Positions 17,818 through 26,857 of a stretch of 64,000 bases of DNA are shown here, one piece after another (within the stretch, counting starts at the first letter, position 1; each line of letters begins with the position of its first letter). The position numbers and the translations under genes were made by a program. The notes beneath the pieces were generated by a model. That model was not told the DNA's origin, did no database searches, and saw nothing but the letters and a program-made list of their open reading frames with translations. This stretch comes from Anaerolinea sp. (GTDB lineage: Bacteria; Chloroflexota; Anaerolineae; Anaerolineales; Anaerolineaceae), in contig JARKPU010000013.1 of assembly GCA_029975055.1 (NCBI GenBank), positions 496,001-560,000 on the forward strand. Reading direction: 5' to 3'.

Positions 17818-17852
17818 CGCCGGGGGTGCCAGCCATCCCCGGCGCCTTTTTT
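17818..17852 (+). terminator. Intrinsic terminator after the lipoprotein gene
   Basis: CGCCGGGG (17818-17825) pairs perfectly with CCCCGGCG (17837-17844) over an 11-base loop, followed by CC and six Ts. Confidence 0.85.
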
Positions 17853-17878
17853 AATATCCTCGTGGTATCATCACACCT

Positions 17879-18856
17879 GTGAACCGGCCCAATTTCTACA
17901 TCGGCTCTGTCCCAGTCTTCGGCGATTTAATCCTCGCGCCGATGGACGGCATCACCACCCAGCCGTTCCGCCTTTTGGCGCGCCGGTTTGGATCGGCCGT
18001 CTCATACACCGAATTCATCACCGCCGTAGATGCGATTCACCGGCGCACCCGCCTGGAAGAGCACCTCGCTTTCAGCGATGAAGAGCGCCCATTGGGCTAC
18101 CAGATTCTCGATAACGATCCAGAGCGCATCCTTCAGGCCGCGCTCAAACTGCAAGAACGCCGCCCCGATTTTATCGACCTGAACATGGGCTGCCCTGCAA
18201 AAGATGTCTGCAGCCGCGGCGCGGGAGCAGCCCTCTTGAAAGACCCCGCAAAGGTTCGCACCATCTTCGCCCTGCTCACCGCTCATCTGAACGTGCCGGT
18301 CACGGCCAAGATCCGCCTGGGGTGGGATGAAACCGGCCGCAACTACCGCGATATTGCCCGCCTGCTCGAAGATTGCGGCATTTCAGCACTCGCCATACAC
18401 GGCCGCACACGGCGGCAATCGTACCAGGGTATGGCCGATTGGGACGCCATTGCCGAGGCGAAATCGGCTGTGAAAATCCCGGTCTTTGCGAACGGTGATG
18501 TGAAGACCTGCGCGGATATCTCCCGAATTCAGGCCCACACCGGCTGTGAAGCCGTGATGATCGGCCGGGCTGCTCTCGGCAACCCGTGGATCTTCAGCCG
18601 GATCGACCGCAGCCAGGTGACTCTGGACCAGGTTTTGTCGGTGATGCGTGAACACCTGGATCTCAACCTGCAATTCTATGGCGAACCTTACGGCCTGATC
18701 TTATTCCGCAAGCATGCCATCCGTTACCTTGCTCCCTATCGCATCACCCGTGAGCTTCACCTCAAGCTGGTCACGTGTGAGGATTCCTCCACATTCAAAG
18801 CACATCTGGCCTCCCTTCCTGCCTGGCTTGCTAACGATCCGCAGCCGGCTCATTAG
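17879..18856 (+). CDS. dusB: tRNA-dihydrouridine synthase (Dus family)
   Basis: FMN enzyme reducing uridine to dihydrouridine in tRNA D-loops. The 325 residues show the LAPMDGITTQPFR start, the NMGCPAKDVCSRGAGAALL active-site loop with its catalytic Cys, AIHGRTRRQSYQG and GRAALGNPWIF. The start is GTG at 17879; there is no Shine-Dalgarno and a TATCAT box ends only seven bases before the start codon, so the mRNA may be leaderless. It follows the lipoprotein terminator and stands alone. Confidence 0.92.
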   Translation: MNRPNFYIGSVPVFGDLILAPMDGITTQPFRLLARRFGSAVSYTEFITAVDAIHRRTRLEEHLAFSDEERPLGYQILDNDPERILQAALKLQERRPDFIDLNMGCPAKDVCSRGAGAALLKDPAKVRTIFALLTAHLNVPVTAKIRLGWDETGRNYRDIARLLEDCGISALAIHGRTRRQSYQGMADWDAIAEAKSAVKIPVFANGDVKTCADISRIQAHTGCEAVMIGRAALGNPWIFSRIDRSQVTLDQVLSVMREHLDLNLQFYGEPYGLILFRKHAIRYLAPYRITRELHLKLVTCEDSSTFKAHLASLPAWLANDPQPAH

Positions 18857-18933
18857 TTCATCCCGCTTTTTCGCTTGTGCCGCCGGGGTTCCTGCGTAAA
18901 ATCAGGAATATCTATCGGAAAGGAATCACATCT

Positions 18934-20295
18934 ATGCCGCCTGCGAAAAAACACTCCGGCCGCACGTTATTCGCGTTGGGTCTCGGTTACTTGATCGATC
19001 AAGGTGAAGGCGAGTCGATGGGCGTGCTCTCGCCGGTCATCCAGAGCATGTGGGGAGTCAGTTATGGGCTGATCGGCCTCATGGAGACTCTGCGAAACAT
19101 CACCCAGACCATCTCCGCCCCCTTTTGGGGATACATCAGCGACCGGTTTTCGCGGAAAAAGGTGTTGATCTTTGGCACCGGCATCTGGGGCATTTGGACG
19201 GTCCTGGTCGGCGCAGTGCCAGACTTCACCAGTATGATGATTGTGCGCGCCATCTCTGCCCTCGGCCTGGGCTGCCTCATGCCGGCCACGTTCTCCTTAT
19301 TAGGCGATCATTTCCCGCAATCCCAGCGCGGGCGCGCCCTGGGGGTCATCGGCCTGGTGGGTTTGATGGGCACTGTGCTGGGCGTGCTGGCGCTTGGGTT
19401 CGTGGCTACCCCCGACCTTTGGCGGTGGGGGTTCTTCGGGCTGGGCATCGCCAGCATGCTCTCAGGGGTTGTCATCTGGCTCTTCGTCGAAGAACCTCCG
19501 CGCGGTTCATCCGAACCGGAACTGGCCGGGTTGATCACCCATGCGGATGAGAAGCGTTACGAAATCAACGTGCGCGATATGCTCAAGACACTCACCATAC
19601 CCACCATTTGGGCAGCCATTCTGCAGGGCATCACCGGATCGATGCCCTGGGTAGTGATGAGCATCTATTTCATCAACTGGATGGTGACCGAACTCGGGTA
19701 CACCAACACCATCTCCTTCAGCGACCCAAAAGGCTCCGCCCCGCTCATATTTGCCGCGGTAGTCGTCAGCGCGGCTGTCTCCAACCTGGTGGGCGGGTTC
19801 ATCGGCGACTATGCCGAGAAGCTTAGCCCAAAGTACGGCCGCACAGTCATCGGCCAGTTCTCGGTGTTCAGCGGCGTCCCGTTGATGTATATCTTCCTGA
19901 CGCAGGCAAAAGCGATGAGCTTTTGGGGCCTCTTTGGCTTTGCCTCGCTCACCGCCATGCTCATCGGCTGGGCCGGCCGTGGCGCAAAAGAACCCATGAT
20001 GCAGGCCGTCGTCCCGCCGGAAATGCGCTCGAGCGCCTACTCGGTCGTCAACCTAGTGGAAGGCGGGCTGTCTTCCTTCGCCAGCATCATCGCAGGCGCG
20101 CTGGCAGATAAGATCGGCCTCACCAAAGCGCTGCTTTGGACGATTCCCTTTCCCTGGATCATCTGCTTCCTGTTGTTCACACTGTTCTACTTCACCTACC
20201 CAAAGGACGCCGCCAGGGTGCGCGAGCGCATGGCGCAGCGGCGCGAAGAGCTGCTCAGGGTTCATGAGCAGCCCGCGCCGGATGCTCCACTCTAA
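18934..20295 (+). CDS. MFS transporter
   Basis: A 453-residue membrane protein with about 12 helices. The loop between helices 2 and 3 has the MFS motif A-like GYISDRFSRKK, and helix 4 shows the SALGLGCLMPATFSLLGDHFP pattern. A long cytoplasmic loop (about 190-220) splits two halves. The start at 18934 is preceded by AAAGGA; the longer frame from 18877 has no support. Substrate unknown. The 3' end overlaps the convergent small membrane protein gene by 41 bases. Confidence 0.85.
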   Translation: MPPAKKHSGRTLFALGLGYLIDQGEGESMGVLSPVIQSMWGVSYGLIGLMETLRNITQTISAPFWGYISDRFSRKKVLIFGTGIWGIWTVLVGAVPDFTSMMIVRAISALGLGCLMPATFSLLGDHFPQSQRGRALGVIGLVGLMGTVLGVLALGFVATPDLWRWGFFGLGIASMLSGVVIWLFVEEPPRGSSEPELAGLITHADEKRYEINVRDMLKTLTIPTIWAAILQGITGSMPWVVMSIYFINWMVTELGYTNTISFSDPKGSAPLIFAAVVVSAAVSNLVGGFIGDYAEKLSPKYGRTVIGQFSVFSGVPLMYIFLTQAKAMSFWGLFGFASLTAMLIGWAGRGAKEPMMQAVVPPEMRSSAYSVVNLVEGGLSSFASIIAGALADKIGLTKALLWTIPFPWIICFLLFTLFYFTYPKDAARVRERMAQRREELLRVHEQPAPDAPL

Positions 20296-20695
20296 ACCGG
20301 GTTGCCAGCAGGAGCGCAGCCAGCAAGAGCGCCAGCCCCGCGCCGTCGAAAACTATGAAGCGCACTGCTGATGCGCGCAGCACTGCGTGCCCGGCAGGGA
20401 GCGTGCTGTAAAGCCAGCTTTCTCCAGCCAGACCGACTGCCTGCATGCACACGGCTTCAAGCAATGACACTCTGTGTTCCAGCGGGTTTGCCAGGGCAAA
20501 CAGGTACGGGATGTTCCACATAAGGAAGAGGATTCCCATCCCTTGCACTATTTTTTCTCCCGGAAGCCCCGAAAGCTCGAACCCGGCGGCGTAAGCCTCA
20601 GGATGTGCTAGGAACAGGATCGCACACTGCAAGTTCAAGGCTGCGACCGCGCCGATGAATACACGAATAACCCACACCAGCCATCCTCTGCTCAT
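20255..20695 (-). CDS. Small membrane protein of unknown function
   Basis: A 146-residue protein with four predicted membrane helices (VWVIRVFIGAVAAL, IVQGMGILFLMWNIPYLFAL, AVCMQAVGLAGESW, VFDGAGLALLLAALLL). No family is recognised. The start at 20695 is chosen because hydrophobic coding-like sequence begins there; the frame further upstream crosses the divergent phosphatase gene. TACAAT and TATACT boxes lie 6-17 bases before the ATG and no Shine-Dalgarno is visible, so translation may be leaderless. Confidence 0.65.
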   Translation of the reverse strand: MSRGWLVWVIRVFIGAVAALNLQCAILFLAHPEAYAAGFELSGLPGEKIVQGMGILFLMWNIPYLFALANPLEHRVSLLEAVCMQAVGLAGESWLYSTLPAGHAVLRASAVRFIVFDGAGLALLLAALLLATRFRVEHPARAAHEP

Positions 20696-20771
20696 GCTCG
20701 AATTGTAGTATAGATCGGCAAGTTTCCCCGCTCCGGAACAACCTCCGAATTTGTTACAATAACGCCACACT

Positions 20772-21257
20772 ATGCAAAACCTTGCCGCGCCCATCCGAAT
20801 CCTCTTCGTTTGCACAGGAAACATCTGCCGCTCACCCATGGCGGAATTCCTCTTTAAGCACCTGGCTAGCGAATCCGGCCTGAGCCGTTTCTTCCAGGTT
20901 TCATCGGCGGCTACGACCAGCTGGAGCCTGGGCGAACCGGTGCACCCCGGCACCCAGGCTGTCCTCAAAAAGCACGGAATTCCGTTTGACCCAGGCAAGC
21001 GCGCCCGCCGCCTCACGCCGGATGACTATCTGGAGAACGACTTTATCCTCGCTATGGATTCTCATAACCTCCGTCACATGCCCAACCTGGATAAAATTCA
21101 CCGCCTTACCGAATTTGCACCGCCCGGAACCCCCCTTGACGTGCCCGACCCTTACTACACCGGTGATTTCGACTCGGTTTATGCCTTGATCCATGCAGGC
21201 TGTGCGGGGTTCATCTCCTGGCTGCGAGATACGAATCCCCATCTTAAGGTATCATGA
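20772..21257 (+). CDS. Low-molecular-weight protein tyrosine phosphatase family
   Basis: A 161-residue phosphatase or arsenate-reductase-like protein. The P-loop CTGNICRS near residue 16 holds the nucleophilic Cys and Arg, and the general-acid Asp is in DPYYTGDF near the C-terminus, both intact. Likely removes phosphate from protein tyrosines. A TACAAT box ends 11 bases before the ATG and there is no Shine-Dalgarno. It begins a plus-strand run with the GTPase gene 22 bases downstream. Confidence 0.9.
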   Translation: MQNLAAPIRILFVCTGNICRSPMAEFLFKHLASESGLSRFFQVSSAATTSWSLGEPVHPGTQAVLKKHGIPFDPGKRARRLTPDDYLENDFILAMDSHNLRHMPNLDKIHRLTEFAPPGTPLDVPDPYYTGDFDSVYALIHAGCAGFISWLRDTNPHLKVS

Positions 21258-21279
21258 AGGTTGAGCAGCAGAATCTACC

Positions 21280-22554
21280 ATGGCAACGATAGACCGCTTC
21301 ATCGCTCAGCTTCCTCCAGAGACTCAGGATCTGTTCCGGTTCATCTGGGAGTCACTTCCAGAATCGGAGAAGACCGGCTTCAACCTGCTCGCTGCCAGCC
21401 TGCCCTCCAACTCCACCCTGCTGCGCCTCCTGGTTCGCCTTTCGACCGTGCAGCTCAAAATGGCTTTCGGGAAGAAAAAGCATGTGGCCATCGTCGGCCC
21501 GGCGAACGTGGGCAAATCTACCCTCTATAACCAACTGGTTCAAGACCCGAAAGACCAGGCCAAAGTCAGCCCGCTGCCGGGCACAACGCGCGAGAACCAG
21601 TCCGCCGACGCCGGACTGTTCAACATCGTCGATACCCCGGGCGCCGATGCCGTCGGCCAGGTCGGCGAGCAAGAACGCGCCCGTGCCCTCCAGGCCGCAT
21701 CTGATGCCGATTTCCTGATCGTCATGTTCGATGCCATTCAGGGCATCAAGCAGAACGAGCTGACCTTTTTTGAGCAGATTCGCGCCCTGCACAAGCCATA
21801 CATCATCGTCCTGAATAAGACCGACCTGGTGAAGCGCGAAAAGGCCGCCGTCGTGCAGTCTGCCGCCCGCAACCTTGGCCTGGAAATGGATCAGGTAGTG
21901 CCAATCTCAGCCAAGGATGGCCAGAACCTCGACCGGATCCTGGTTGGCATCGCCATGCTCGAGCCGGAGATGGTCGCCGCCCTGGGGCAGGCCATGCCGG
22001 TTTACCGCCGCAAGCTGGCCTGGCGCGCCATCGTCAGCGCGGCTTCCGGTTCGGCGGTGGTGGCCCTCACCCCCATCCCGATCATTGACTTCATCCCTCT
22101 GGTCACCCTTCAAACGGTCATGGTGCTGGGCATCGCCCGCATCTATTCGTATGAAATCACCCCCGCACGCGCCCGAGAGATCATCGCCACCTTTGGGCTG
22201 GCCTTCCTGGGCCGCACGTTGTTCTATGAGCTGAGCAAACTGGGGGGCATTCCCGGCTGGCTGCTCGGAACGGCCGTGGCCGCCTCGATGACGGTGGCCA
22301 TGGGGTACGCTGCGACGATCTGGTTCGAGCGCGGCGAGAAGCTCTCGAAAGACGCGGTGAACCTCATCTTGCGCCAGGTGACGGAACTCGTGCTCAATTC
22401 GCTCAAGGCCATCGGCAAGAAGAAACCTTCCTCCGAATCTCTGGGCCGGCGCATCAGCACCATCCTGGAAGATGCCCATCTTGAGGAGATCAACCTCGCT
22501 GATGCATCCAAAGGAGATGAACCCGAACAACCGCTGGAGGGTCAGAGTCCATGA
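21280..22554 (+). CDS. Era/YcjF-like GTPase with DUF697-like membrane domain
   Basis: A 424-residue GTPase. G1 GPANVGKST, G3 DTPGA, G4 NKTD and G5 SAKD are all intact in residues 70-215. The following part (WRAIVSAASGSAVVALTPIPIIDFIPLVTLQTVMVLGI and IPGWLLGTAVAASMTVAMGYAATIW) has hydrophobic helices like DUF697, which links such GTPases to membranes. A short alpha-helical domain precedes the G domain and a charged tail ends the protein. Its stop overlaps the next start (ATGA), so the two are coupled. Probable role in membrane homeostasis or stress; not established. Confidence 0.82.
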   Translation: MATIDRFIAQLPPETQDLFRFIWESLPESEKTGFNLLAASLPSNSTLLRLLVRLSTVQLKMAFGKKKHVAIVGPANVGKSTLYNQLVQDPKDQAKVSPLPGTTRENQSADAGLFNIVDTPGADAVGQVGEQERARALQAASDADFLIVMFDAIQGIKQNELTFFEQIRALHKPYIIVLNKTDLVKREKAAVVQSAARNLGLEMDQVVPISAKDGQNLDRILVGIAMLEPEMVAALGQAMPVYRRKLAWRAIVSAASGSAVVALTPIPIIDFIPLVTLQTVMVLGIARIYSYEITPARAREIIATFGLAFLGRTLFYELSKLGGIPGWLLGTAVAASMTVAMGYAATIWFERGEKLSKDAVNLILRQVTELVLNSLKAIGKKKPSSESLGRRISTILEDAHLEEINLADASKGDEPEQPLEGQSP

Positions 22555-23636
22555 TCACTCTGTTTGGCGCCACCGGCCACACCGGAAAGCTCACCGCTGC
22601 AGCGCTCGATCGTCTCGGCTTGCCGTACCGCATCGCCGGCCGCTCGGCATCTCGTCTCGAACAGCTTTCCAGCAGCCTGCCCTCTCACCCGGCCTGGGTG
22701 GTCGCCGATGCGGCCGAACCCCAATCGCTGCCTGGGCTGTGCAGCGGTACGCAGGTGCTCATCAATTGCGTCGGCCCATTTACAGACCTCGGTGAGCGCG
22801 TTCTCCGCCAGGCCGCCTTATCCGGCGTGCACTACCTGGATTCGACCAACGAACTCGGCTTCGTTTACCGCATGCAGACGTACGACCGCCTGGCGGCCCA
22901 ATCCAAAGCCGTTCTCGCGCCTGCCTGCGCCTTCGAGGTGGCCCTGGCAGATTGCGCCGCAGCAAGCCTGGCGCATGTTTTCCCCGGGCCTTTCGATGAA
23001 ATGAGCGTGGTATATCATCTTCCAGGAGCCGGATCCAGCCGGGGCACACGCCGGTCGGCCTTGCGGTCTCTCGCCACCTCCTGGATTGCATACCGTGATG
23101 GTCATTGGGTTGGGACGGCCCCCGCTTCTCGCTCCAGGCGGCTGGAGATCGATGGCAGATCCCGTTACGCGCTCTGCATCCCGAGCAGTGAGAGCATCAC
23201 CCTGCCGGCGCACCTGGATGTAAAGACCGTCTCTGTGTGGATGACCGTCTCGGCGTTTGCAGGCATTTTCGGCCCGGTGTTCATTCCCTTTTTTGCGCGC
23301 TTCTTGCGCAGCATTGCAGGGCCGCTCATTCAGAAAATGGTCCGGCCTCATCTTCACGAGAAACCTGCGGGCGGTGCGGGATGCCCGTATGTTGTGGAAG
23401 TCACAGCTCTCAAGGGTAGAATTTCGCGCAAAGTCACCATCACCGGCTGCGATCCATACCAGACGACCGCGAATATATTGGCTCAAGCTGCCGGGCGCGC
23501 CCTTGAACCCGGCTTCAAGCTGAAAGGGCTGGTCACGCCTTACGCTATACTCGGAGACCGGCTCCTCGTTGAAGCCGCCCCGGCCTGGGGAATCCAGGTC
23601 AACCTTGCGGAAGGAATAACCCATTATGCCCCCTGA
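22551..23636 (+). CDS. Saccharopine dehydrogenase-like NADP-binding protein
   Basis: A 361-residue protein with N-terminal Rossmann motif GATGHTGKL, an Arg/Ser cofactor-phosphate-type loop (AGRSASRLEQL), and NCVGPFTDLGE and YLDSTNE, as in trans-acting enoyl reductases and saccharopine reductase-like proteins. A hydrophobic segment (VSAFAGIFGPVFIPFFARFL) in the C-terminal half suggests membrane contact. It overlaps the GTPase gene by four bases and the phosphogluconolactonase gene by 11. The substrate is unknown, possibly a lipid or polyketide. Confidence 0.8.
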   Translation: MITLFGATGHTGKLTAAALDRLGLPYRIAGRSASRLEQLSSSLPSHPAWVVADAAEPQSLPGLCSGTQVLINCVGPFTDLGERVLRQAALSGVHYLDSTNELGFVYRMQTYDRLAAQSKAVLAPACAFEVALADCAAASLAHVFPGPFDEMSVVYHLPGAGSSRGTRRSALRSLATSWIAYRDGHWVGTAPASRSRRLEIDGRSRYALCIPSSESITLPAHLDVKTVSVWMTVSAFAGIFGPVFIPFFARFLRSIAGPLIQKMVRPHLHEKPAGGAGCPYVVEVTALKGRISRKVTITGCDPYQTTANILAQAAGRALEPGFKLKGLVTPYAILGDRLLVEAAPAWGIQVNLAEGITHYAP

Positions 23637-24339
23637 TGTGCGAGTGTTCAACGACCCGGCCACCATGGCCCGTGCCGCGGCAGAGGAGATCGTCCTTGCA
23701 GCCCAGGCGGCATTCCGCGCCAAAGGGCGCTTCAACCTGTGCCTTTCCGGAGGGAACACGCCCCGCCTGCTCTACTCGCTCCTCGCAGCGCCGCCGTTCC
23801 TCGAGCAGATCGATTGGACTCGCGTGGATCTCTTTTGGGGAGATGAACGCTGCGTGCCCCCGGAAGACCCCGAAAGCGATTTTCGCATGGCGCGCGAAAG
23901 CCTGATCGACCGCCTGCCGCCAGGCCAGGCCCCGCGCATCTACCGACTGATGGGCGAATTGGTTCCGCAATTCGCCGCTTCATCCTATGAATCTCTCTTA
24001 CACGGGTATTTTTCCAGCACTGGCCAGGGGTTCGATCTGTTACTGCTCGGCATGGGTGAAGACGGGCATACGGCCTCGCTGTTCCCAGGCACCGCTGCCG
24101 TTCATGAGAAGGAGCGCTGGGTCGTCGGCCATTATGTGCCCAGGCTGGCCGCCTGGCGCTTGACCCTCACCCCGGCCTTCTTGAACCGCGCCGCGCGCAC
24201 CATCTTTCTGGTAGCCGGTGAGAATAAGCGTGCCGTGCTGGCCGAGGTGCTGAACGGCCCTTACCGTCCGGATACTTTCCCTGCCCAGGTCATCCAACCG
24301 CTTTCGGGCAACTTGAGCTGGTTCGTAACCGGCCTCTAG
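23626..24339 (+). CDS. pgl: 6-Phosphogluconolactonase
   Basis: Hydrolyses 6-phosphogluconolactone in the oxidative pentose phosphate pathway. The 237-residue sequence has the family motifs LCLSGGNTPRLLY, WGDERCVPP, DLLLLGMGEDGHTASLFPG and, near the end, FLVAGENKRAVL. Its start lies inside the end of the preceding gene with AAGGAA upstream. The glucose-6-phosphate and 6-phosphogluconate dehydrogenase genes are not in the window. Confidence 0.92.
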   Translation: MPPDVRVFNDPATMARAAAEEIVLAAQAAFRAKGRFNLCLSGGNTPRLLYSLLAAPPFLEQIDWTRVDLFWGDERCVPPEDPESDFRMARESLIDRLPPGQAPRIYRLMGELVPQFAASSYESLLHGYFSSTGQGFDLLLLGMGEDGHTASLFPGTAAVHEKERWVVGHYVPRLAAWRLTLTPAFLNRAARTIFLVAGENKRAVLAEVLNGPYRPDTFPAQVIQPLSGNLSWFVTGL

Positions 24340-25313
24340 GGCTGGTTGCGCTGCCGCGTAAAGGCCTGGAAGGCATTGCCCGCCGGGGTAAATTCCCGCT
24401 TTGGGAGGTCAACCAGGTCGGCAGTGGGGAAGTTTTCATCCGCCAGGCTGAACCAGGCCCAGCGCTGCACCAGCCGGCCTTCATCCAAAGGGTAACCGGT
24501 TTCGGGGTCGGCGGCGCTGTCAAGCCACGCAAAGGTCGCCTTCAGGTAATCGGCTACCACTTTATCGGTATATCCAAATTCCTCGGGCAAAAGAATGCCA
24601 AACTCCGTGACCGCCAGAGGCTTATCTTGATATCCCTGCGCTTTCATCCAGCCGCGGAAGCGCATGATCTGTCCTTTGAAGATATCCAGGTCGCCGTGCT
24701 GCTCCGGTTCGATAAGCAGGCCGGTATCATCTTCGATCCCTGGCGGGATGCCCGCCCCCCACGAGTCGCGCTCTTCGCGCAGCACATAAGCATGCACCGT
24801 CCACCAATCCACGGGCAGTTCAGCGCCAAATTGTTCCCGGTAGGATGAAACCACCCTCTCCAGGTATTTCAAGCGCAACTCACTTGGCTGCGAGACTCCC
24901 CCTATAGCGATTTTCGCGCCTGGATCGACGTTCTTAATCGCGCGATACAATTTCCCATACATGGCTGCATAGGCTTCTGGAGTAAGGTTGTCTTGCCAGA
25001 TATTGTCCGGTTCATTGCCAATAATCCAAACCTGCCCGGGGTAAGTCCGCGCCATGCGAACGACGCTCTCTAGATCGGGTTGTGTCTCATCCTGCTGGAC
25101 GCGAATAGTCTGCCAATATTGGACCTTCCGCTCCGCAGGCCACGCGCGGACAGACCAATCCACGAACCACCCGGCCCCCAGTCTATCTGCCCAGTAAGCG
25201 GCATTGGTTTGTGTCGAGAGGCCGAATCCCACCCGCTCGTAATGAACCGCCGGGGTACAGCCCGAAAGAGCAACCAGAAGACTCAAGAACAACCATGAAA
25301 AGCTTTTCGACAT
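24336..25313 (-). CDS. Glycoside hydrolase-like lipoprotein (clan GH-A fold)
   Basis: A 325-residue exported lipoprotein: signal helix (FSWLFLSLLVALSGC) with a lipobox Cys near residue 19. The rest resembles a TIM-barrel glycosidase: IIGNEPDNIW holds a possible Asn-Glu acid/base pair and AVTEFGILLPEEFG the possible nucleophile Glu, in the order expected for clan GH-A (GH39/GH5-like). WWTVHAYV also fits barrel strands. The exact family and substrate are unknown. Its stop overlaps that of pgl by four bases, convergent; it diverges from pcp. Confidence 0.72.
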   Translation of the reverse strand: MSKSFSWLFLSLLVALSGCTPAVHYERVGFGLSTQTNAAYWADRLGAGWFVDWSVRAWPAERKVQYWQTIRVQQDETQPDLESVVRMARTYPGQVWIIGNEPDNIWQDNLTPEAYAAMYGKLYRAIKNVDPGAKIAIGGVSQPSELRLKYLERVVSSYREQFGAELPVDWWTVHAYVLREERDSWGAGIPPGIEDDTGLLIEPEQHGDLDIFKGQIMRFRGWMKAQGYQDKPLAVTEFGILLPEEFGYTDKVVADYLKATFAWLDSAADPETGYPLDEGRLVQRWAWFSLADENFPTADLVDLPKREFTPAGNAFQAFTRQRNQP

Positions 25314-25373
25314 CCCTGGTTTCTCCCCCGCTCATAGGTATAATACTAAGATCGAACTCATCGAGGTTATCCA

Positions 25374-26003
25374 ATGCGCGTATTAATCACTGCTTTTGAA
25401 GCCTTTGCAGGAAGCCCCGTCAACCCATCCGAACAGGTCGTGAATGCCATGCAGCAGGCTGGTCTGAGCGGCCAGCAGCTGTTTACATCCGTCTTGCCGG
25501 TCGATGCCCACACGGCCCCCCAGATATTATCCGATGCCATCGAGGCTAGCTCGCCGCATATCGTCATTGCACTCGGCGAGGCGGCCAACCGGCCAGTCAT
25601 CTCCATAGAACGGGCCGCTTTAAATATACTCGACTTCCGCATTCCAGATAACGAAGGCAACACCATCACCGATCAGCCCATCCTTCCCGGCGGCCCGGCT
25701 GCCTATTTCTCCACCTTGCCGGTGCGCGCCATCCTCAAACGCCTTCAGGCTTCTGGCATTCCCGCCGAGCTATCCTACAGCGCAGGCGCGTACCTGTGTA
25801 ATATGGTGTTTTACCTGTTGATGGACTGGGCGTCTCGTCAGCCCCAGCCCGTGCAGGCCGGGTTCATCCACCTGCCGTCGCTCCCAGAACAGGCGGCCGC
25901 CCGGGGAAATTCCGGGCCTTCTATGTCGCTCGAAACATCACTCCAGGCAATTCGCGCTGCGATTGAATGCGCCATAGAGCAGCATGCCCAAAATGGAGGA
26001 TAG
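25374..26003 (+). CDS. pcp: Pyroglutamyl-peptidase I
   Basis: Cysteine peptidase (C15) removing N-terminal pyroglutamate from peptides. In 209 residues the start MRVLITAFEAFAGSPVNPS, the Glu in SIERAALN, the Cys in SAGAYLCNMVFY and the His in AGFIHLPSLPEQ make up the expected triad. A TATAAT at 25339-25344 lies upstream, and a weak GAGG precedes the ATG. The next gene starts four bases after the stop. Confidence 0.9.
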   Translation: MRVLITAFEAFAGSPVNPSEQVVNAMQQAGLSGQQLFTSVLPVDAHTAPQILSDAIEASSPHIVIALGEAANRPVISIERAALNILDFRIPDNEGNTITDQPILPGGPAAYFSTLPVRAILKRLQASGIPAELSYSAGAYLCNMVFYLLMDWASRQPQPVQAGFIHLPSLPEQAAARGNSGPSMSLETSLQAIRAAIECAIEQHAQNGG

Positions 26004-26006
26004 AAG

Positions 26007-26828
26007 ATGCTCGACAGGCGCTCGAACGAGTTGTGGATCGCGTTCCTCTTGATCGGCTGCATCACCGTCGTATACATGACGGCGGTTGTTCTGCTCGGTT
26101 CCATCCCTGCAGCCTCTGATTTCTTCGGCCACTCGATGGGCGCCGTTGGTCTGCTGCTCATGCTGATGACCGAAACCCTCTATTCCTTGCGTAAACGCCG
26201 CGGTTCCGTCAGGTGGGGGCGCACCGCCGACTGGCTCAAATTCCACATCATCACCGGCCTGGTAGGTCCTTACCTGGCACTGCTGCACACTTCCTGGAAG
26301 TTCAACGGCCTGGCGGGGATCGTGCTCTTATTGACGATGATCGTTGTTTTGAGCGGTTTTGTCGGGCGGTATATCTACACCGCCGTCCCGCGTACAGCCG
26401 ACGGCGTGGAGGTCGAGCAGGCGGTCATCGAGGAGCAGATACAAAAAGCACAGGCCGAATTAGAGGAACTGCTAATTGACCAGGATGCCTCCACCCGTCA
26501 GGCCGTTTACCGTGCCGCTGGCCTGGGCGCGGCCTCACCTGCCAGTGAATCCCAGGTGCTCTCACGGGTATTCACCGGCTGGCGGCAGCAGCAGGAATGG
26601 AGAACGCTCCGCGCCGGGTTGAAACACCTCGATATGACTCAGGTGCGTCATCTGAGCAGTCTGGTAGAACGCCGCCGCAACCTGGCCCGGCAGATGAACT
26701 CGATCCTGGCTGTGCGCAAGCTCCTGGCCGTCTGGCATACGGTTCATATACCAATCGGCCTGGCCCTGTTCTTATCGGCATTCATCCATGTGGGCGCCGC
26801 CATTTACTTTGCCACGCTGCTTCGATAA
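26007..26828 (+). CDS. Cytochrome b-like membrane protein
   Basis: A 273-residue protein with about five membrane helices and a soluble helical loop (residues 130-225) between helices 3-4 and the last two. His residues lie in helix-like positions: FHIITGLVGPYLALLHTSW in the middle and WHTVHIPIGLALFLSAFIH near the end, the pattern of b-type heme ligation in b561 or ferric-reductase-like proteins. Heme binding is inference. It lies between pcp and the ferritin-VIT1 gene, all on one strand with short gaps, so a role in iron or electron transfer is suggested by context. Confidence 0.65.
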   Translation: MLDRRSNELWIAFLLIGCITVVYMTAVVLLGSIPAASDFFGHSMGAVGLLLMLMTETLYSLRKRRGSVRWGRTADWLKFHIITGLVGPYLALLHTSWKFNGLAGIVLLLTMIVVLSGFVGRYIYTAVPRTADGVEVEQAVIEEQIQKAQAELEELLIDQDASTRQAVYRAAGLGAASPASESQVLSRVFTGWRQQQEWRTLRAGLKHLDMTQVRHLSSLVERRRNLARQMNSILAVRKLLAVWHTVHIPIGLALFLSAFIHVGAAIYFATLLR

Positions 26829-26857
26829 ACTCGTCACACATCACCTGGGAGGGCATG

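Noticed and set aside
26597..26857. N-terminal extension of the ferritin-VIT1 gene
   Set aside because: It overlaps the preceding gene in another frame, while GGAGG precedes ATG 26858 at ideal spacing.
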